This document shows positions 33,658-47,469 of a stretch of DNA of 64,000 nucleotides, in pieces. The DNA lies in the NCBI GenBank assembly GCA_963978545.1, contig OZ021732.1, forward strand, positions 23,129,188 through 23,193,187. The letters are read 5' to 3'. The notes beneath the pieces are model-generated. The model had not been told where the DNA came from and did no database searches. It saw only the letters and a program-made list of their open reading frames with translations. The position numbers and the translations under genes were made by a program. The stretch comes from Linyphia triangularis (lineage: Eukaryota > Arthropoda > Arachnida > Araneae > Linyphiidae). Positions within the stretch are counted from its first letter, which is position 1; the number at the start of each line of letters is the position of its first letter.

Positions 33658-34039
33658 GTAAGAATTTTTTTTAATTTGTAACCTAATAAACTTTGGAAGA
33701 TGTGTATTAAGGACAAGGGTTACGTTTGGGATATATCTCTTGACAAATATATTTATTGTTCTCTAGGAGTCCGCAGGAATTTTTACAGGGGGCTGCAAGA
33801 TGTTGAATTGTTTAGAAATCGTTTACTTTTGTTTTTGAGGTTGATTATCATTAACTTTAAAGTTTCATTGCAATTCCTAATGAAAATTAATTAGCAAAAA
33901 GTTAATTAAAAATTGAAATAATTAACGATTGAAACGTTTTCTTTAAGAGAATAATTTAGTATTTCTTCAGCTAAAAACAGATTTTTTTTTCATTTTTACA
34001 CATTTTGAATCGTGCTGAGTTTAAAAAAACTGGGGCTGT

Positions 34040-34290
34040 TGAACTTTGAACAACTTTCAATTCCCACTGTTTCCTTCATTTAATTTAGCAATTATTTTGG
34101 CTGTAAAAATGACAGCGCAAGCACGATTTTGACAAAAACCGTAACGCCAGGTGTAATGGCCAAAGTATGTCAATCCGTTTGAAAGTAATGCTGACCACAG
34201 GTAACACACGGACCCACAAACTTTTTTTCTAGAACACTTTTTTGATTCAGAATGTTCTGAAACGTGAAGAAATGCAAAAAAATTATGCGA
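34040..34290 (+). repeat. interspersed family A fragment inside the hAT element
   Basis: Degraded match: ACAACTTTCAATTCCCAC, GATTTTGACAAAAACCGTAA, then GAATGTTCTGAAACGTGAAG, in the same order as other copies. It shows family A was active after, or carried by, this hAT element. Confidence 0.5.
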
Positions 34291-35933
34291 TAAAAAGTTG
34301 ACACAAGAATTCCTATTTATCTCAAAACATATCGATTTTTTAAAAATAAAAACGAAAACAGTAAATTACATCCTATCCAAATCTCAATTTAAATGCACTG
34401 ACTAAATATGTGACTATATATTTTTAACAATATATTTTACTATATATTTTTAAATCCCTTATATTAACTTCACTTTTGTTTGAGTGTGCGTTTGAGCCTG
34501 GCGTACAAATCTGCGGATGCTTAATTAACCCCCTTCCCATCATCCTATCGTCCTGAAACTTGGCCAATTAGCTTAAAGCCCATGACAATACATTGGGTCT
34601 ATTCCTAGTTGACGTTAAAATATCGCCAAGCCGATTTGGCGCTGTTTTGTAGGCGATACAGTTCTAAATTTGGCAATCCCATTTTTTTTATTGACGCGCT
34701 TTGGCTTCAACCTTCCTATACTACAAATCATGGAGCTGGTTCGTTTCTCAATTTTTCATATTGGAATTCCGAATTGGCGACATTCTGGCTTTGTCGCCAA
34801 CTTTTCAAAAGTGCGCCAACCCATAAACGTGAACTAGAAATTTACCAATTGATAATTCTTATAAGGGATTTGATTAAAAAGTTTGTTTTTTACAGGTTAA
34901 ATTATTAACACTCCTACTTTTCTTTTTTGATCATACACAAGCATTCAAACATGTTTCGTAAAAAGAGAAAACGGAAGCATAAAAGTGCCTAAGTGTAACA
35001 TTTTATCTATTCCTAAATAATGAAAAAATAATAAAACATCAAGGCATGAATTCTAAAAATAGATCTCAAGGCCTTATTTTTCATAAAAAATAACGAAAAA
35101 GAAAGTATTTTCCAGGAAGTGATAAATAAAATAAAAAGAATCCAGTCTCCATGCTACGAGAAAAAGGCGCCAATTTTCAGCGTGAGTTATATTGTCATTT
35201 TGACGGCATTATTTTTCACCAAACAGATGTCATGTTCGTCAAATTTTGTCCATTGCATTGGTGAGAATTTTAAATTCTCCAAGAAAATGGAGAACTCACA
35301 CATAGCACAGTAAGTAATATATTATTCATTCGATTATTAAAATGAGTTTCAATAAGTTTAAATTAATTGTTCTAAAATAAACATTTATGTGTTTACCAAC
35401 TATTCAATGATTTTTGTAGACAAGTCATTAAATTAATTTGCTTTTGTGTTCAATGAGTTCTGGTAATATTCGGAAGCTTTTTAAATTTTTGTATTAGTAT
35501 TTTACAGAAGAAAATATTTTTTGAAATGTAAAACAGCTTAATTGTTTATGATCTAAGACGTTTTGAAACCAGGTTAACCAGATTGTGTGTTAAAAAGTGT
35601 TACATATCATTCAACTATGTTCTTTTATTTCATTGTAACTGACATTATTTGTATTGATTCATTAGTTTTTTTTTTTTGTCTTTATGCAAATCTTTATGCA
35701 AGCAGAATGAACCCTGGTCATTAATAAGGGCTTGTCAAATATATTTATTTAAAATTTCAATTAATTAATTCTTTTATTGTTTGTTTCAAAACAGAATTTT
35801 ACAAAGGAAAAACCTTTGTTAATTTTCAATGTATATATAGTTAGCTTCAAATCTAAAAAATTATTGTGTGGGGGCGCCAAAATGAATTCTTGCCCCGGGT
35901 AAAAAGTGACCTAGTTCCGTCCCTGAGTAACTG

Positions 35934-37416
35934 TGAGAAGAAACAATACGCAGTTTATAAGTTGTTTTTATGAGTCTTCCAGAGTCTTCTCAGTGAAGTT
36001 TCTTTTAATCTAAAGTACTTTTGTTGGACTCTTATGTGCGTTATTACAATTTGTAGTAATCTGCAGATCGTTTTGAAATCGAAGCCAATTTTATACTTCA
36101 TATCTATTTGTTATTTACCTTTTCTAAAACATTTTTTTAGGAATGAAATTTTCATTCTACAAAACACCATCCGTAATTGATGGATTTTATTCACGACTGG
36201 CCTTTTCTTGTCGATTTTATCTCAAAGAATGAACTCTATTTCAATCATGGGGGGGCTTAGGATTGCTTTCATTGTATTTTATAGAAAAGGGACAGATATA
36301 CACAATAATCGTGAATAAGAATCGTCATTCCCTTAATTGTGTTATTGAAAACTGCAATAGTCGGCTAACGCCTGATTTTGGGTGTGTTTGAATCATCAAT
36401 ATAGATTAACAACTGGATCGACTGCTTAACCCTGGGAAAAAGAAGCCGTTGCCAGTTGCCGTTGGTGGGATAAAAACAAGTACGAATTGCAGAGGACTGA
36501 AAATAAAATTTTGGGTTGTACACAGCAGAAATGTCAATAGTAGACCTTAATTAGTAATAATGTACGGGGAAAAAAAAAATCTACTCTTATCACTTTACAA
36601 TGTTTTTCGCATTCCCATCCAACTAAAAAAAGTTAACGTAATCATCAAACCAGTGTCATTAACCACCGGCGCGTTTTTCTCCTTGTATTGACATCGGAGA
36701 AGTCTATCCAGTTGTTTATCTATATCGATGGTTTGAATTGGGATACAGAGAATATATTTTCTCTGAAGCAATAATGATATTTGCTAAGTTTTAGTATCCA
36801 GCAGGGCAGTCACCTCTGCTGCCTCTGCTCGACAAGCTAAAAGGGACAAAAAAAACTTCAAAAAACGAAATACGAAAATCAACGAAATATACCGTTATTA
36901 TATTTTTGGAAGACAATTCGCCTTTGCTAATTTGAGTTGGAATGACAACGTTATACATCAATTATCAAATTTTCCAAATATGGTACAAACTTTTTTATAA
37001 AAAGTACTAGATCCCTTTTAGTTGCTAATTTAAAATATTGGTCTTTCTTTAATATTCAATGGAGAACTTCAATATTTAAATAAGGGTTGGATGTTTAAAT
37101 AGAACACCGATAACTACAGTCGCCAACTAGTAATAAAATTGTTTAAAGAAAAAAATTGTTATATCTTTGATTCGTAAAATAAAGAAAAGATGGAAAAATG
37201 CATTTCAACTTCATTTTTCCTAGTCAGATCTCTAAGGGGTTATATCGGCTGACTGACGCATCCCGGTGAAAGAGGGTACCTCTTAAAATAATGTACAAAA
37301 GCTCCGATATTCTTTTGTCCTTGTATATAGAACCAAGCACTAAAAACTAAGTTGGTGCTAGCATCTGTGCTTGAAACTATGGAATTGTATTTCATTTATA
37401 GGTATATCTCATATGT
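35934..37416. other. unassigned stretch
   Basis: No gene or repeat terminus recognised. Confidence 0.4.
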
Positions 37417-37424
37417 ATGAGAAT

Positions 37425-38498
37425 CAGTGGCGGCCCGTGGTAGAAAATGTTAGTGCAGCTGGAAACATGCGACCCCCCCCCCCCCCCCCGTCTCCTCCAA
37501 CCACACACACATTTTCCCCAATCATGTACAATCACACTTGAACTTTTTAAAAAATTATTTTAAAAATCGGATTTTTTTGCACTTAAAAGTACATAATTAG
37601 TAATGCTGTTTAAATTAAAAAAAATTCTGTTTTATTCAAAAATTAACTAATTAACATTTAACTCAATATAGTTAGCATATTTTTTAACAGTGATTACTCG
37701 AGTTTTATGGGGCCGAGAAAAATAGTTGTGGTTGGAAATTGTTCGTAATATCATTCTTAATGTTATAAACCTTCATCTAGTTTTGTGAATATATAGTTTT
37801 TTCATAAAAAAATTTTACCGTTGAAAGTCTAAAAAATTAAAAATTTTCTAAAAGATTTGGCATTTATAAATCTAGCAAAATTCAATTTCTTTTCCATTCA
37901 ATTTGACTGAGGTTCAAAATATCTAATAGTTAATGCAGATTTTAATTCTCAAATAATATTTCAAAAAGATTACATCAAACATCAGTTATCACTGTTTGAA
38001 TGAAGTTTCAAGTGCCAAAAATACTATTTTTTAGATAATGAGTTTAAAATATTCAAATTTATTTTCAGAACTAATAAAATAACTCTCTAACCTTCAAAAT
38101 GATACCACTATCTTGCAAAAATTCCATCTAGAGATTATTTTAAAGCAGAAATTCTCAAGGGCAGCCGAAGTCGGAAAATCGCCGACCTTGCTGTCTCGCT
38201 ACACATTAAATGGAGGGAAGGCTCTATTGTATTCCATTGGTTACCATGGCAACGTCTCAGCCGAAACGCGTTTCAGGAACACATGGCTGCCATTCGGAGG
38301 AAGATCCCCTTGATTGGAAACATGTTTTTTTTCTCTCGTGAATTGAGTATTGAGAGGCAAGAAGTTTGCAGTTTATCGGATTTTTTTTTTACACTTACCG
38401 TTGAAATTGAATCCTTATTTTTGAAAATTGTAAAGTATAAAACTAAAAAATTTTGATGCAGCCCGGCTGCACTAACTGTAGTGCACGAGCCGCCATTG
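37425..38498. mobile_element. hAT-type non-autonomous element, 1074 bp
   Basis: Perfect 8-bp TSD ATGAGAAT (37417-37424 and 38499-38506). Termini CAGTGGCGGCCCGTGG and, on the other strand, CAATGGCGGCTCGTGC, with GTTAGTGCAGC shared further inside. A C-tract lies at about 37471-37487. Internal open frames show no transposase motif. Confidence 0.92.
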
Positions 38499-38689
38499 AT
38501 GAGAATAAAAATTAAGCTTTGATATCTAAATGTGAGGGTTTTTTTTCCAATTCCGACTAAAGGCGAATTCTTGTTCGAAATGCTTCCAATCCGTAGATAC
38601 CGGTGTGGTAGCAGATGTCCCACGTAAATTTATATGGATCGCGGCCCGAACACAAATTTATTTTTTAAAAATTTGGTAAAAGGAAAGAA

Positions 38690-38900
38690 TTTCAACAATG
38701 AAGGGTTGAAAGCTATTTTAGTGCGATTGGATGACGGCAAGTTGGTTTATTAATATTCCGTAAAAACTACCTTTTAGTGACAGTAACTGCCCCGAAATTT
38801 GATATAATGCATTGTCATCGACATCGAACCCATCTGCCAAGTTTCAGCCAGATTGGATGACGGCAAAGGGGTTTATTAGGTTAATTTTAAGTTTATTAGG
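38690..38900 (+). repeat. interspersed family B, copy 2 (partial)
   Basis: Matches the second half of 8135-8670 and 53650-54190 (GATTGGATGACGGCAAGTTG, ACCTTTTAGTGACAGTAAC, TGCATTGTCATCG). A tail resembling other LINE-like ends, (AC)n followed by TTTTATTATTATAGATAG, lies at 39055-39090 and may belong to it. Confidence 0.6.
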
Positions 38901-39099
38901 TTAGGTTTAAATTAATTGAAAAAATTAATTAAAGAATAACTAATTAAAACTATAACATTGTATTTATCAAGTGTATAATTAGAAGGCCAAAACTACTTAT
39001 ATTGAAATTTTCAGAGCTCTACGGCTGTTTTAAGTAGCTTTCTAATAGATCCACAGACACACACACACTCAGTTTTATTATTATAGATAGCAGCGTATA

Positions 39100-42000
39100 T
39101 AAACAGATTTTAATGAAGTTAAGAAATCACGTGTTATTGGTAAAAGCTGCTTGAACGGAAGCATGTTGCTAACTATTTTTGAATGTTTCCCCTAACTTCT
39201 GATACATTTTAAAGCATTAAAAATGTAAAAACAAAACTGTGAGTGAAGAACTTTCAATTCCAAATTATTGTTTGCTTAAATCTATGAACTCCTTTAGCAT
39301 AGTATTTTTTTTTTTTTTAACTTTTTAAAGGTAAAATTAGAATATTATTTAAAGCTTTGATTGAAAGCGTCTTTTTAAAAATATGTTTTGATTAAAGCCA
39401 AGAACGCACTGTATGGACACAGCGACCTTCTGCGAATTTCTAACACACTGTAAATGATTAAACCTTCGCTAATTTATTGCTGACTGTATAGTCACAGGAC
39501 GCTCATATTAATATTAAACATTGTATTTAACTTCTTACAAAGTGCTGCCCGTCTGTCCCGTGACGACCCAGTGCGTTAAAATTTAAATCTGCTATTTTCA
39601 AAATTATGTTTTTGCAAGAATTGCAATTTCATTTGCAAGAATGAAGTTAAATTAACAATTATTGATTCAATTTATAAGACATTTCACATTTCGTTTTTCA
39701 CCAATTTTTTTCAATAAACTATTTAGAAATCTTTATGAATTTGAAATCTAAAAATATCTATAAATGAGTTTGCATTTGTGCGTGCTTCTCTGCATTTGTC
39801 AAGAGATTTATGTTAGTTATCCACATATATCCTTCCATTTGTTCCGGAGTGTCCAATAACTTACTTAAGAAATTTCCGTGTTTCAAAACAAATTTATTTG
39901 AGTGAATTATGATTTCTTTCTACTGTTTTCTTGCCTTTCCTTTTCTACTGTGTTACGTCATTCCATGTCCATTTATTATAAAAGTCTTCATATAATTTGC
40001 AGTGGAAGACACAGCAATCTTCCAATTCATAATGCGATACAAGGTTTTCAATGTTAATTACGGGTGACAATTTCAATAACACATAAAACAATTTTTTTTC
40101 CTTACAAAAAGAATATGGTATTAACGGGAAGAACTTGAAATAATTGAAAATAAGCATTAAATATAACTTAATAATTTTTTTCCACTGATAGAAAATGTAT
40201 ATCTTTCTATTTCTAAGAGAAACAGCTATGTCCCGATCAATTCATCTCTCAATAATTTTCATAATTTCTCATTTGAGGCTTTGATCGCCAGAACCGACCA
40301 TCCCACAATTTTATTTTAGTTGTTTTTACCCTGATTTTTTAAAACCATTTATGCCAAAACGGACCAAATGTGGTATTTTTAAATGGCGTTAAACGCTTTA
40401 TTTAAAGAGGTAATGTAAGTCTCTATCTCTACTTCAGAAACCTAATACTTAATTTTTCAAAACTCATTATCTGCGGAAACATATCTTTAAGACAGATGAA
40501 TTTTTTTACCAAGTATAACAATAGTAGTCGGGCATAATATGTGAAAAAGATTACATGCCTGCCAGAAATTTTTACACACCTTAAGAACCAACAGGTTTAG
40601 TACATTTGTTGCTATTACGTTTACATAACGTTTTAAAAGGAAAACAGTTTGCTCCAGATGCGAAGATGTCGACTTTTCTTATTTCGTAATGTGTCACTGG
40701 TTATAACATGTCATTTTGGCAAATAGAAAATAAAGATAACTTTTTCTTAACTATCTGTCTGTAAGTGAAAGTACAATACTACGGGTATACAATGGATTCC
40801 TTAAGTCTGATAGACTCCACTCCAGTTCTTTTTTTTTTAAATATTATTTAGCTCTTCCAATATTGTGTTGTTTGTGTCAAATAGTGGATAATCTCCAGTC
40901 AGTTAATAAGTTTAGCAAATGTCATCTATTCATTGCAATAACTTTTGTACTAACGAAAAGTAAAATCCACAATTGTTTTCTGAAAATTATTTGATAATTA
41001 TGCAGACATTAAAATTAAAATATAAAAATTAAAATTTATGTAAAAATACGTAGGTTGAAACAAAAGCCTAGAAGAGTAGGGGGTCGAAAATAACTTTTTT
41101 CGAATTTGGTTTTGCCCTATTGATGCGATAGAGTGTACCTGTTGCTCATGTAGTTGTTTATGTGAGCAAAATTTCGGTAAAAACAAAATATATTTTCCGA
41201 AATTCTTAGAACATTTTTTCCATAGTGAAAATTGTGTATTTGCATTGCTTAGAAGGTAGCAACTGTTTCTTTATGAAACACCATTAAACGATTTTGGCCC
41301 TATTTTTAATTTTTTCTGTAATATCTACCATATTATTTGTTGGAATAGAATGAAAGTAGACACACATCTGAGTAGCTTATATGTTCAAAAGTTATTAAGT
41401 AAGGGAGGTGGTACTAGTTTTTTAAAGGCTCAATTTCACCTAATGGGGTGGGGTGACATAATGTGACCCCTGTTTTCTCGCTTGTAACGAATATAATTTA
41501 TTGAGGAAAATTTTATTGACATAATATTTAATTCTACACATTTCATTTATCAGAGATTTGGAAAAAACATGTCTGAAAAAAACAAAAAAACAAGCTTTAT
41601 AGCTGGAAAAACTAAGTTTTATACTTTTTTAACAAAGCGACAGATGTTTCTACAGCTGTGAATGAAAAAACAATTGTGAGTGATTAGTGGAAAAGTCCAG
41701 GCGTTCCCACATTCACAAAAGTCTCGATCAAACGGTTCCGGCTCAGTGTAGCCCTAGTGCAGGAAATCTCCAACACAACCAACCATGAAGTCAACATTGC
41801 TTCCTATCATTCATCGAAGTGTAATAAGGTTCCTCATCAAATAATGTTTTTAAATCTTAATAAATAATTCACTAAATATTTTTGAAAAAAAAAAAAAAGA
41901 AGGAAAAAAAAAAATCCTTGTGAATTGAAAAGTCTGCTTAGTAGATAAGATAATTTTAAATATTAACAGAATTGCAGCTTTTAAAGTCATAACATTGATA

Positions 42001-42720
42001 GATGAATAAACATTATGGAAATGGGTTTTCTTTTTCCTTATGAGCAGTCAGTTGGCCTCAAGCAATATATTACAGGCCTCGCACGAACCTCGTGTCGCGT
42101 AGTAAAAACACTACTGCTGTAGAGATTATGGAAGACTAAAATAGATTTATACGACAATGTTTGTCAGATAAAAGACTAGCTTTCTAAAAAAACAAAAATA
42201 TCAGAATCTTTGAGTTTCAGTACGAGGTTGCACTTGTGTTGTACAGGAACAATAATTTGTCGCCTAAGTTGTATAAAAATATGCAATATTCCCTAGTGGA
42301 ATCAGCACCTAGGCTCAATTGACCTCCCCATTCACTATGACTATGACTATGTGTAAAAATATATTCACGGTGCGGCTAAGACGAGCTTAATTTTTCTGAA
42401 GAAAATTATTTCCAAGCTTAAGGGAAAAATGAGTCCCAATACCATAACTTGTTTGACTTTTCTTTTGAGAATTCTTTACTCAGAAAAAAAAAAAGAAGAA
42501 AAAAAGCTTAAAATGGAACATTTTCTCTTGAAGCTATATTCAGCAATAGCAAGAACTTTTTACAACAATAACATCAAAATTACATGTTTTCAGTACGTAG
42601 TAGTAGTTGTGTAAGATTACCACCACATTTCTCAAATAAAAACATTCTTCAACAAAAATTAACTTACCAATTGGTTTAAACAATTTAACAATTAACCAAC
42701 AAAATAAGTTTAACTACCAA
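39100..42720. other. unassigned stretch
   Basis: 3.6 kb of AT-rich DNA without a supported gene; short open frames have no recognised motifs. Confidence 0.45.
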
Positions 42721-42730
42721 TTTTCTAATA

Positions 42731-43254
42731 CAGCATTTACCAAATTGTGGACTACCACCCATTGGTGGGTCGTGAACAAAGTTTTGGTGGGTCGAGAATA
42801 TAGTTTTTAAATGTTTGAAGCTTTCATATGAAAAGTCATAAGAATTATCAAAATGAGAAAAAATAGGAAATGCTAATAAGCAGCTGCCTGGGCGGTCATT
42901 TTGTGAGGCGTAGCAGTTTCATTACTAAATTGTTTTTTTCACAGTTTTTGAAACTTTTAAACTGTTATTGGATTGTGTATGCACTCAAACCGTATAATAA
43001 GACTAAATAACTTTTAAGACCTGATGGTACATTTAGCAATTTTTACTAATTTAATTATTTTTGATGGTTTATATTATTTAGTAGTATTTAATTACAATTA
43101 AAGTTTTTATGGTTAATAAAAAAATCGTTGAAAATTAATCAAAACACCTGCTTAATAATGAGGGGAAGTGGTGTGATAAAAAGAAAAAGTGAATCACTAT
43201 TAATCAACTTTCTAAAAAGGGGGGTTCCGACCTTTGAAAGTTTGGGGACCTCTG
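42731..43254. mobile_element. hAT-like MITE remnant
   Basis: Left end CAGCATTTACCAAATTGTGG; right end, on the other strand, CAGAGGTCCCCAAACTTT. Both are degenerate relatives of the hAT start CAG.GGTTC.CAAACT. Flanks TTCTAATA and TGCTACTA agree at 6 of 8 positions. The interior has TTGGTGGGTCG repeated twice. Old copy. Confidence 0.55.
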
Positions 43255-43259
43255 TGCTA

Positions 43260-45410
43260 CTATATTTTACGCAACTTTTTTTTTTACTGGCAACTTTTTT
43301 GGTCAAAGGGTTAAAACCCTTCTTTCTCCTGTTAAATCGCTCTGTAAAAACGCTCTGTGGAGTTCATAGGATTAAGAAGTCTGAAGCTTATAAAAGGAGC
43401 CAATAAATGAAATTCTGGTGTTTCAAATACAATGATGTAGTTAAGCAACTTGTCAAGCGAACATTACTAGCAAATTACGCGGAACTGATTTAGAAACACT
43501 CCATTTATCCTCCACTACTCGTCATAAAGGATGCAACGTCGGTTTACCTTTAAATTTAGCAGGTTGCTATTGCATAACATTTGGCTCAAGTTTGAGTTTA
43601 CAGAAACGAAACCTCCTCAATGTAAATAAATGGTCTCATTAAGGATTGTCATTGCTTGACATTCTGATATTTCTTCATTTTTGACAGTTGCTCTGAACGG
43701 TTTAAAATCTAAATTTGAATTTTTGTAAACATTGTTAAAAGAACGCCGACTCTTGAAAAAAAATCATTAAACTCATAAGTTTTTCATTATTTATAACTTT
43801 TGGGAACGTTTTAGTAATGCAAGTATAACTCCTAACGAAATATGAATGCCCTAACTGGTATACTCAAAGGGTATACTGAACATTTAATTACTAAGTAAAT
43901 ATTTCATAAATTTCGTTCATTTTTTCGGAAGACACATTTTTAGTGATAAAGTTTTTTCTTTCATAGTTGTGTAGTTGTGAAATGTTTATGGGAATAGTTC
44001 TTTTTAAAAATATAGCTAACACGCCTGTACAACCTTGCGCTAAATATACTTTGGATCCCGCAATGAATTTGAAACAATGACGCAGCAATGTTTATTCCAC
44101 CTGAAGAATAAATGCACTTCAATTACGAAGAAGTGACATAAGAAGACATTTTATACGTATCTGTAATTCCTTAAATGACTCCGAAATCACGAAAAAAATC
44201 TTTGAGATAATGATTTGGGCACTTTTTTTTATTCTCTATCTTTATTAAGGATGCTAATCTCCTTTATATTTATTAGGAATGCTAATTAATTTGGAAATGA
44301 TTGAGCAATTAAATACCTTTTTATGTCTGAAGATTTCTTTTGACCTTTTAGAAAGAATACATCACATATTTATCGCAAAATAAAACAGTTCTTTGTTTTT
44401 TTTTAAAGTCTCAAAAGAGTATCTCTGCTCAATCCACTTCTGAAGTTAACAACAACAGAAAAGTTTGATTGTGACAGTCACTGACACTAAAACGGCGGTT
44501 CTAAAAACGTTTCTATTACGGTACATCAAGTTCAGATGCTAAATCTATACAATTTTATCAAAACAAAATAAGTCAAGTAACTCACTAGTCTATTTTTTAC
44601 TGAATCTTGAGCTCTTTCTCTGATGCCGATCACCAGCTACAATTTCATACCACTTTTGCATCAACTGCGTCTACGTTCCACAATCTTCTTGACCCTGCTA
44701 TCAACTTTTGTTTAATCTATTTTATGCATTAAAAGTAAAACTAAGATGGAAATGTTATCTATTTCCATTATTAAGAGGAGAAACTTTCGCTGCTGTCAAT
44801 GTTAAAATATATTCGTAGGTACATGTACCTAAAAAAATCTTTCAAATTTTTAGTATTGGGGGATTATTTCTTTAATACTTTAAAAATTGATTTTCCCAAA
44901 GAACATTCAATACGCATCGAAATGCATATCTTAAACCTTTAATAGATTCTGTAAAATTTGACCTAAACATATACAAGAAAGTAATGATATAAACATGTGT
45001 AGCCGCTTTAGAAATTACTGATTGTATTTAAGCAGCGCTTTGCTTAATAGTTAGATACTTTTTCTAGCATGCAATATCTTTCATGCAACATACTGATGTA
45101 GATTTACTTTTTTTTAATTTAAGGAATTCAGCAGTATTGCACCAAATTTCACACTCCAGATATTGACATATTGTAAGTAATAATATTTTTTATAAATTGT
45201 TTTATTTTCAAAAGCAGTTTAAAAGATTTAAGATTATAGGCAGTACTTGTTCACCAAATTCATGTGTCAGCTTACATATTCATTACATTCAAATATAGAG
45301 GAATTCTTCAGGGGAGATTCCTCTATACTTGAATTGAGTTTGTTTTCTTCTTAATGATCACAAAGACTTCCGAAAACCTAAATTATCCAGTCTCTTGAAA
45401 TTAAAATTTT
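43260..45410. other. unassigned stretch
   Basis: No gene or repeat terminus recognised. Confidence 0.4.
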
Positions 45411-45417
45411 CAAACAG

Positions 45418-45930
45418 TCAAATAAACAAAAATTGTGTGCAGCCAGTAAAAAAGTTAACCGGATGTTAGTATTTATTAAAAAAAGTGTTTCTACTAAATC
45501 TAAAGACATCATTTTACCATTGTATATTAGGGCCATTGTTAGACCGCATCTTGAGTATACAGTAAAATTTTGGTCACCAATTCTTAAAAAGGACATTGAG
45601 TTTCTGGAGAGGGTTCAGAACAGGGCTACAAAGATGATTCTAGGTTTTGCATCATTGGAGCATAATGATCGATTAAGAAAATTAAATATGCTTTAGGTGA
45701 GAAGAACTAGAAGAGATATAATTCCTTTATTCAAAATAATTAAACAGAATGAGACTGAGGATTTGGAATTAATTACGGATAATAGAACGAAGAGTCATGG
45801 TTTTAAATTATTTAAATCTCAGAATAAGACAGAAAGGAGAAAACATTATTTCAACAATTGGGTAATTAATGAATGGAATTGTTTGCATCTGGATATAGTA
45901 AATTCAAATGGGGTGAATGGATGGTTTTAA
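45418..45930 (+). pseudogene. CR1/Jockey-like LINE reverse transcriptase, carboxy-terminal part
   Basis: End of a non-LTR retrotransposon ORF2 (reverse transcriptase). The thumb-region signature is clear: IRAIVRPHLEYTVKFWSP, then DIEFLERVQNRATKMILGF, RLRKLNML, and, after one in-frame TAG (45694-45696), RRTRRDIIPLFKI and later NWVINEWNCL. The frame is otherwise uninterrupted from about 45433 to the stop at 45930, so only one nonsense change separates the halves. Upstream palm and endonuclease domains are missing, as expected for a 5'-truncated LINE insertion. The 3' tail (GGACCAACCTTGAGTGGC, about 45990) follows within 100 bp. Confidence 0.88.
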
Positions 45931-45959
45931 GAACCAAAATTGGATATTCATTGGGGGAT

Positions 45960-47465
45960 GGTTAAAGGACAATAATTACTTTTAGCTGGACCAACCTTGA
46001 GTGGCATCGTGCCTGTAGTTAGTCGACTTCTTTTGTATTTGTATATATCCTCTTCTCTTTGAATATTATCTCTTAGAAAGTGAGTTTCAATCGTATTATG
46101 TTTCAACTTATATAAAATAAATTACATCCTTACATATTCGAAAAAAATCCCATTTATTTCAAGCATCAAGTATCTTTCTAAAAGAGTTAGTGAGCCTGTG
46201 ACTCAGTCTATAGAAACTAACTTCTAGTATTCGAAGAATTCTGAAATTTTAAACATAAGTAGATTTTACCGCTAATTTTGCTTTTAACAGTCGAGATGTA
46301 AGACAACCATCATCGCTATCAATTCTTAAATATACCGCAAGCTGGCAACCCTACGATATTGACATTTAATAAATACCTTGCAAGAGTTATTTTTGTCTTG
46401 TATAAACGGAGAAAAGGTTTAAGAAAACCATTTTTCATAAAGGATTAATGTTGTATAATTATATTAAGAGGAATGTTTCTTAATTTCTCGACGGGGGTTG
46501 AGTTGTATTAATGGGGGTTTGCCCATCAATAAAATTTTTAGCGATCGAGGTGAACTTTAGTTTTTATAGAATCTCTTAGCAAGCCTACGATTGCATAACA
46601 ATAAATCTTGTAGCGAACGAAACGAACCAGGCTTTGTATTGGAATGATTCTTTCTTTTATAAAACGAAATGATATAAACCAAAGACTTATATAAACGAAG
46701 ATATAAAAATCTACGGTTTATATCGCGTACGAAGGTTTTATGGTTTATTGAGCGAACGAAGTGTTAAAAGTTAGTATCTATACACATTGATTCGAGACGT
46801 GGGGATTCTGAGCTATTAATCTATAAAATATAGATTGGGTTGGTAATTTGTTGTTGAAATTCGACTCCTAATGAAGATTATGTATGATTTCGTCACAGTC
46901 AATTGCCAAGTTTGTAGGAAAATGAAATTTGCTTTGTGATTGGATAATAGAATGTAAAAATTCGGATTTGCTTTTTATGTGCATTTGCTTTTTATGGTCA
47001 CATGCATGTCCCCAGCATTGCCACACGATGGACCTCTAATTAAAATAACGCTTTGCACAAGGCTATACTATAGAAATTTGAAATTCACTTTATCAGTCAA
47101 AATTAGCAAGTCAAATTAGACTACGGTGAAATTTTGGATTTTTTTATTTTTTATTTCTATCGTATTAGAGTGCGAATTTGCATTTCAACTCAATAATTTT
47201 TTTTTCTTTTTTTTCAAAGCTTTTTATTTAACGTTTAAAAATTACATTAAAATGGAGGTCTTGTAATTTTTATTTCACTCGAATTTTTTAAATATTTAAA
47301 AAGTTTAACCTCATCTCATGGATTTCCTACAATGCTTCCATTAAGTCCCTTCTGCTTTTTAAAAATTCCCTTCAACGAAATATGGTTAGAACTAACCTCG
47401 ATTAAATATCTTCTTGTACTGCAATTGTATTTTGAAAGGAAACTTAACTTTGGATTAAATTTTGC
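45960..47465. other. mostly unassigned; clustered CGAACGAA words
   Basis: Between 46610 and 46765 the words GCGAACGAA, ACGAAACGAAC, TACGAAGG and GCGAACGAAG recur, interleaved with TATATAAACGAAG. No gene supported. Confidence 0.35.
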
Positions 47466-47469
47466 ATAT

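Larger units (their letters stand above)
33119..35925. mobile_element. hAT transposon, 2807 bp, largely decayed
   Basis: Perfect 8-bp TSD AGTAACTG (33111-33118 and 35926-35933). Termini CAGTGCCGGAACTAGG and, on the other strand, CAGGGACGGAACTAGG. Further inside, GGGCGCC words are shared. It retains the start of a transposase (33548-33657) but no dimerisation domain. A family A fragment is embedded. Non-autonomous. Confidence 0.92.

Noticed and set aside
46610..46765. CGAACGAA word cluster as a viral or regulatory signature
   Set aside because: Only a few loose matches with irregular spacing; no associated coding sequence or termini.
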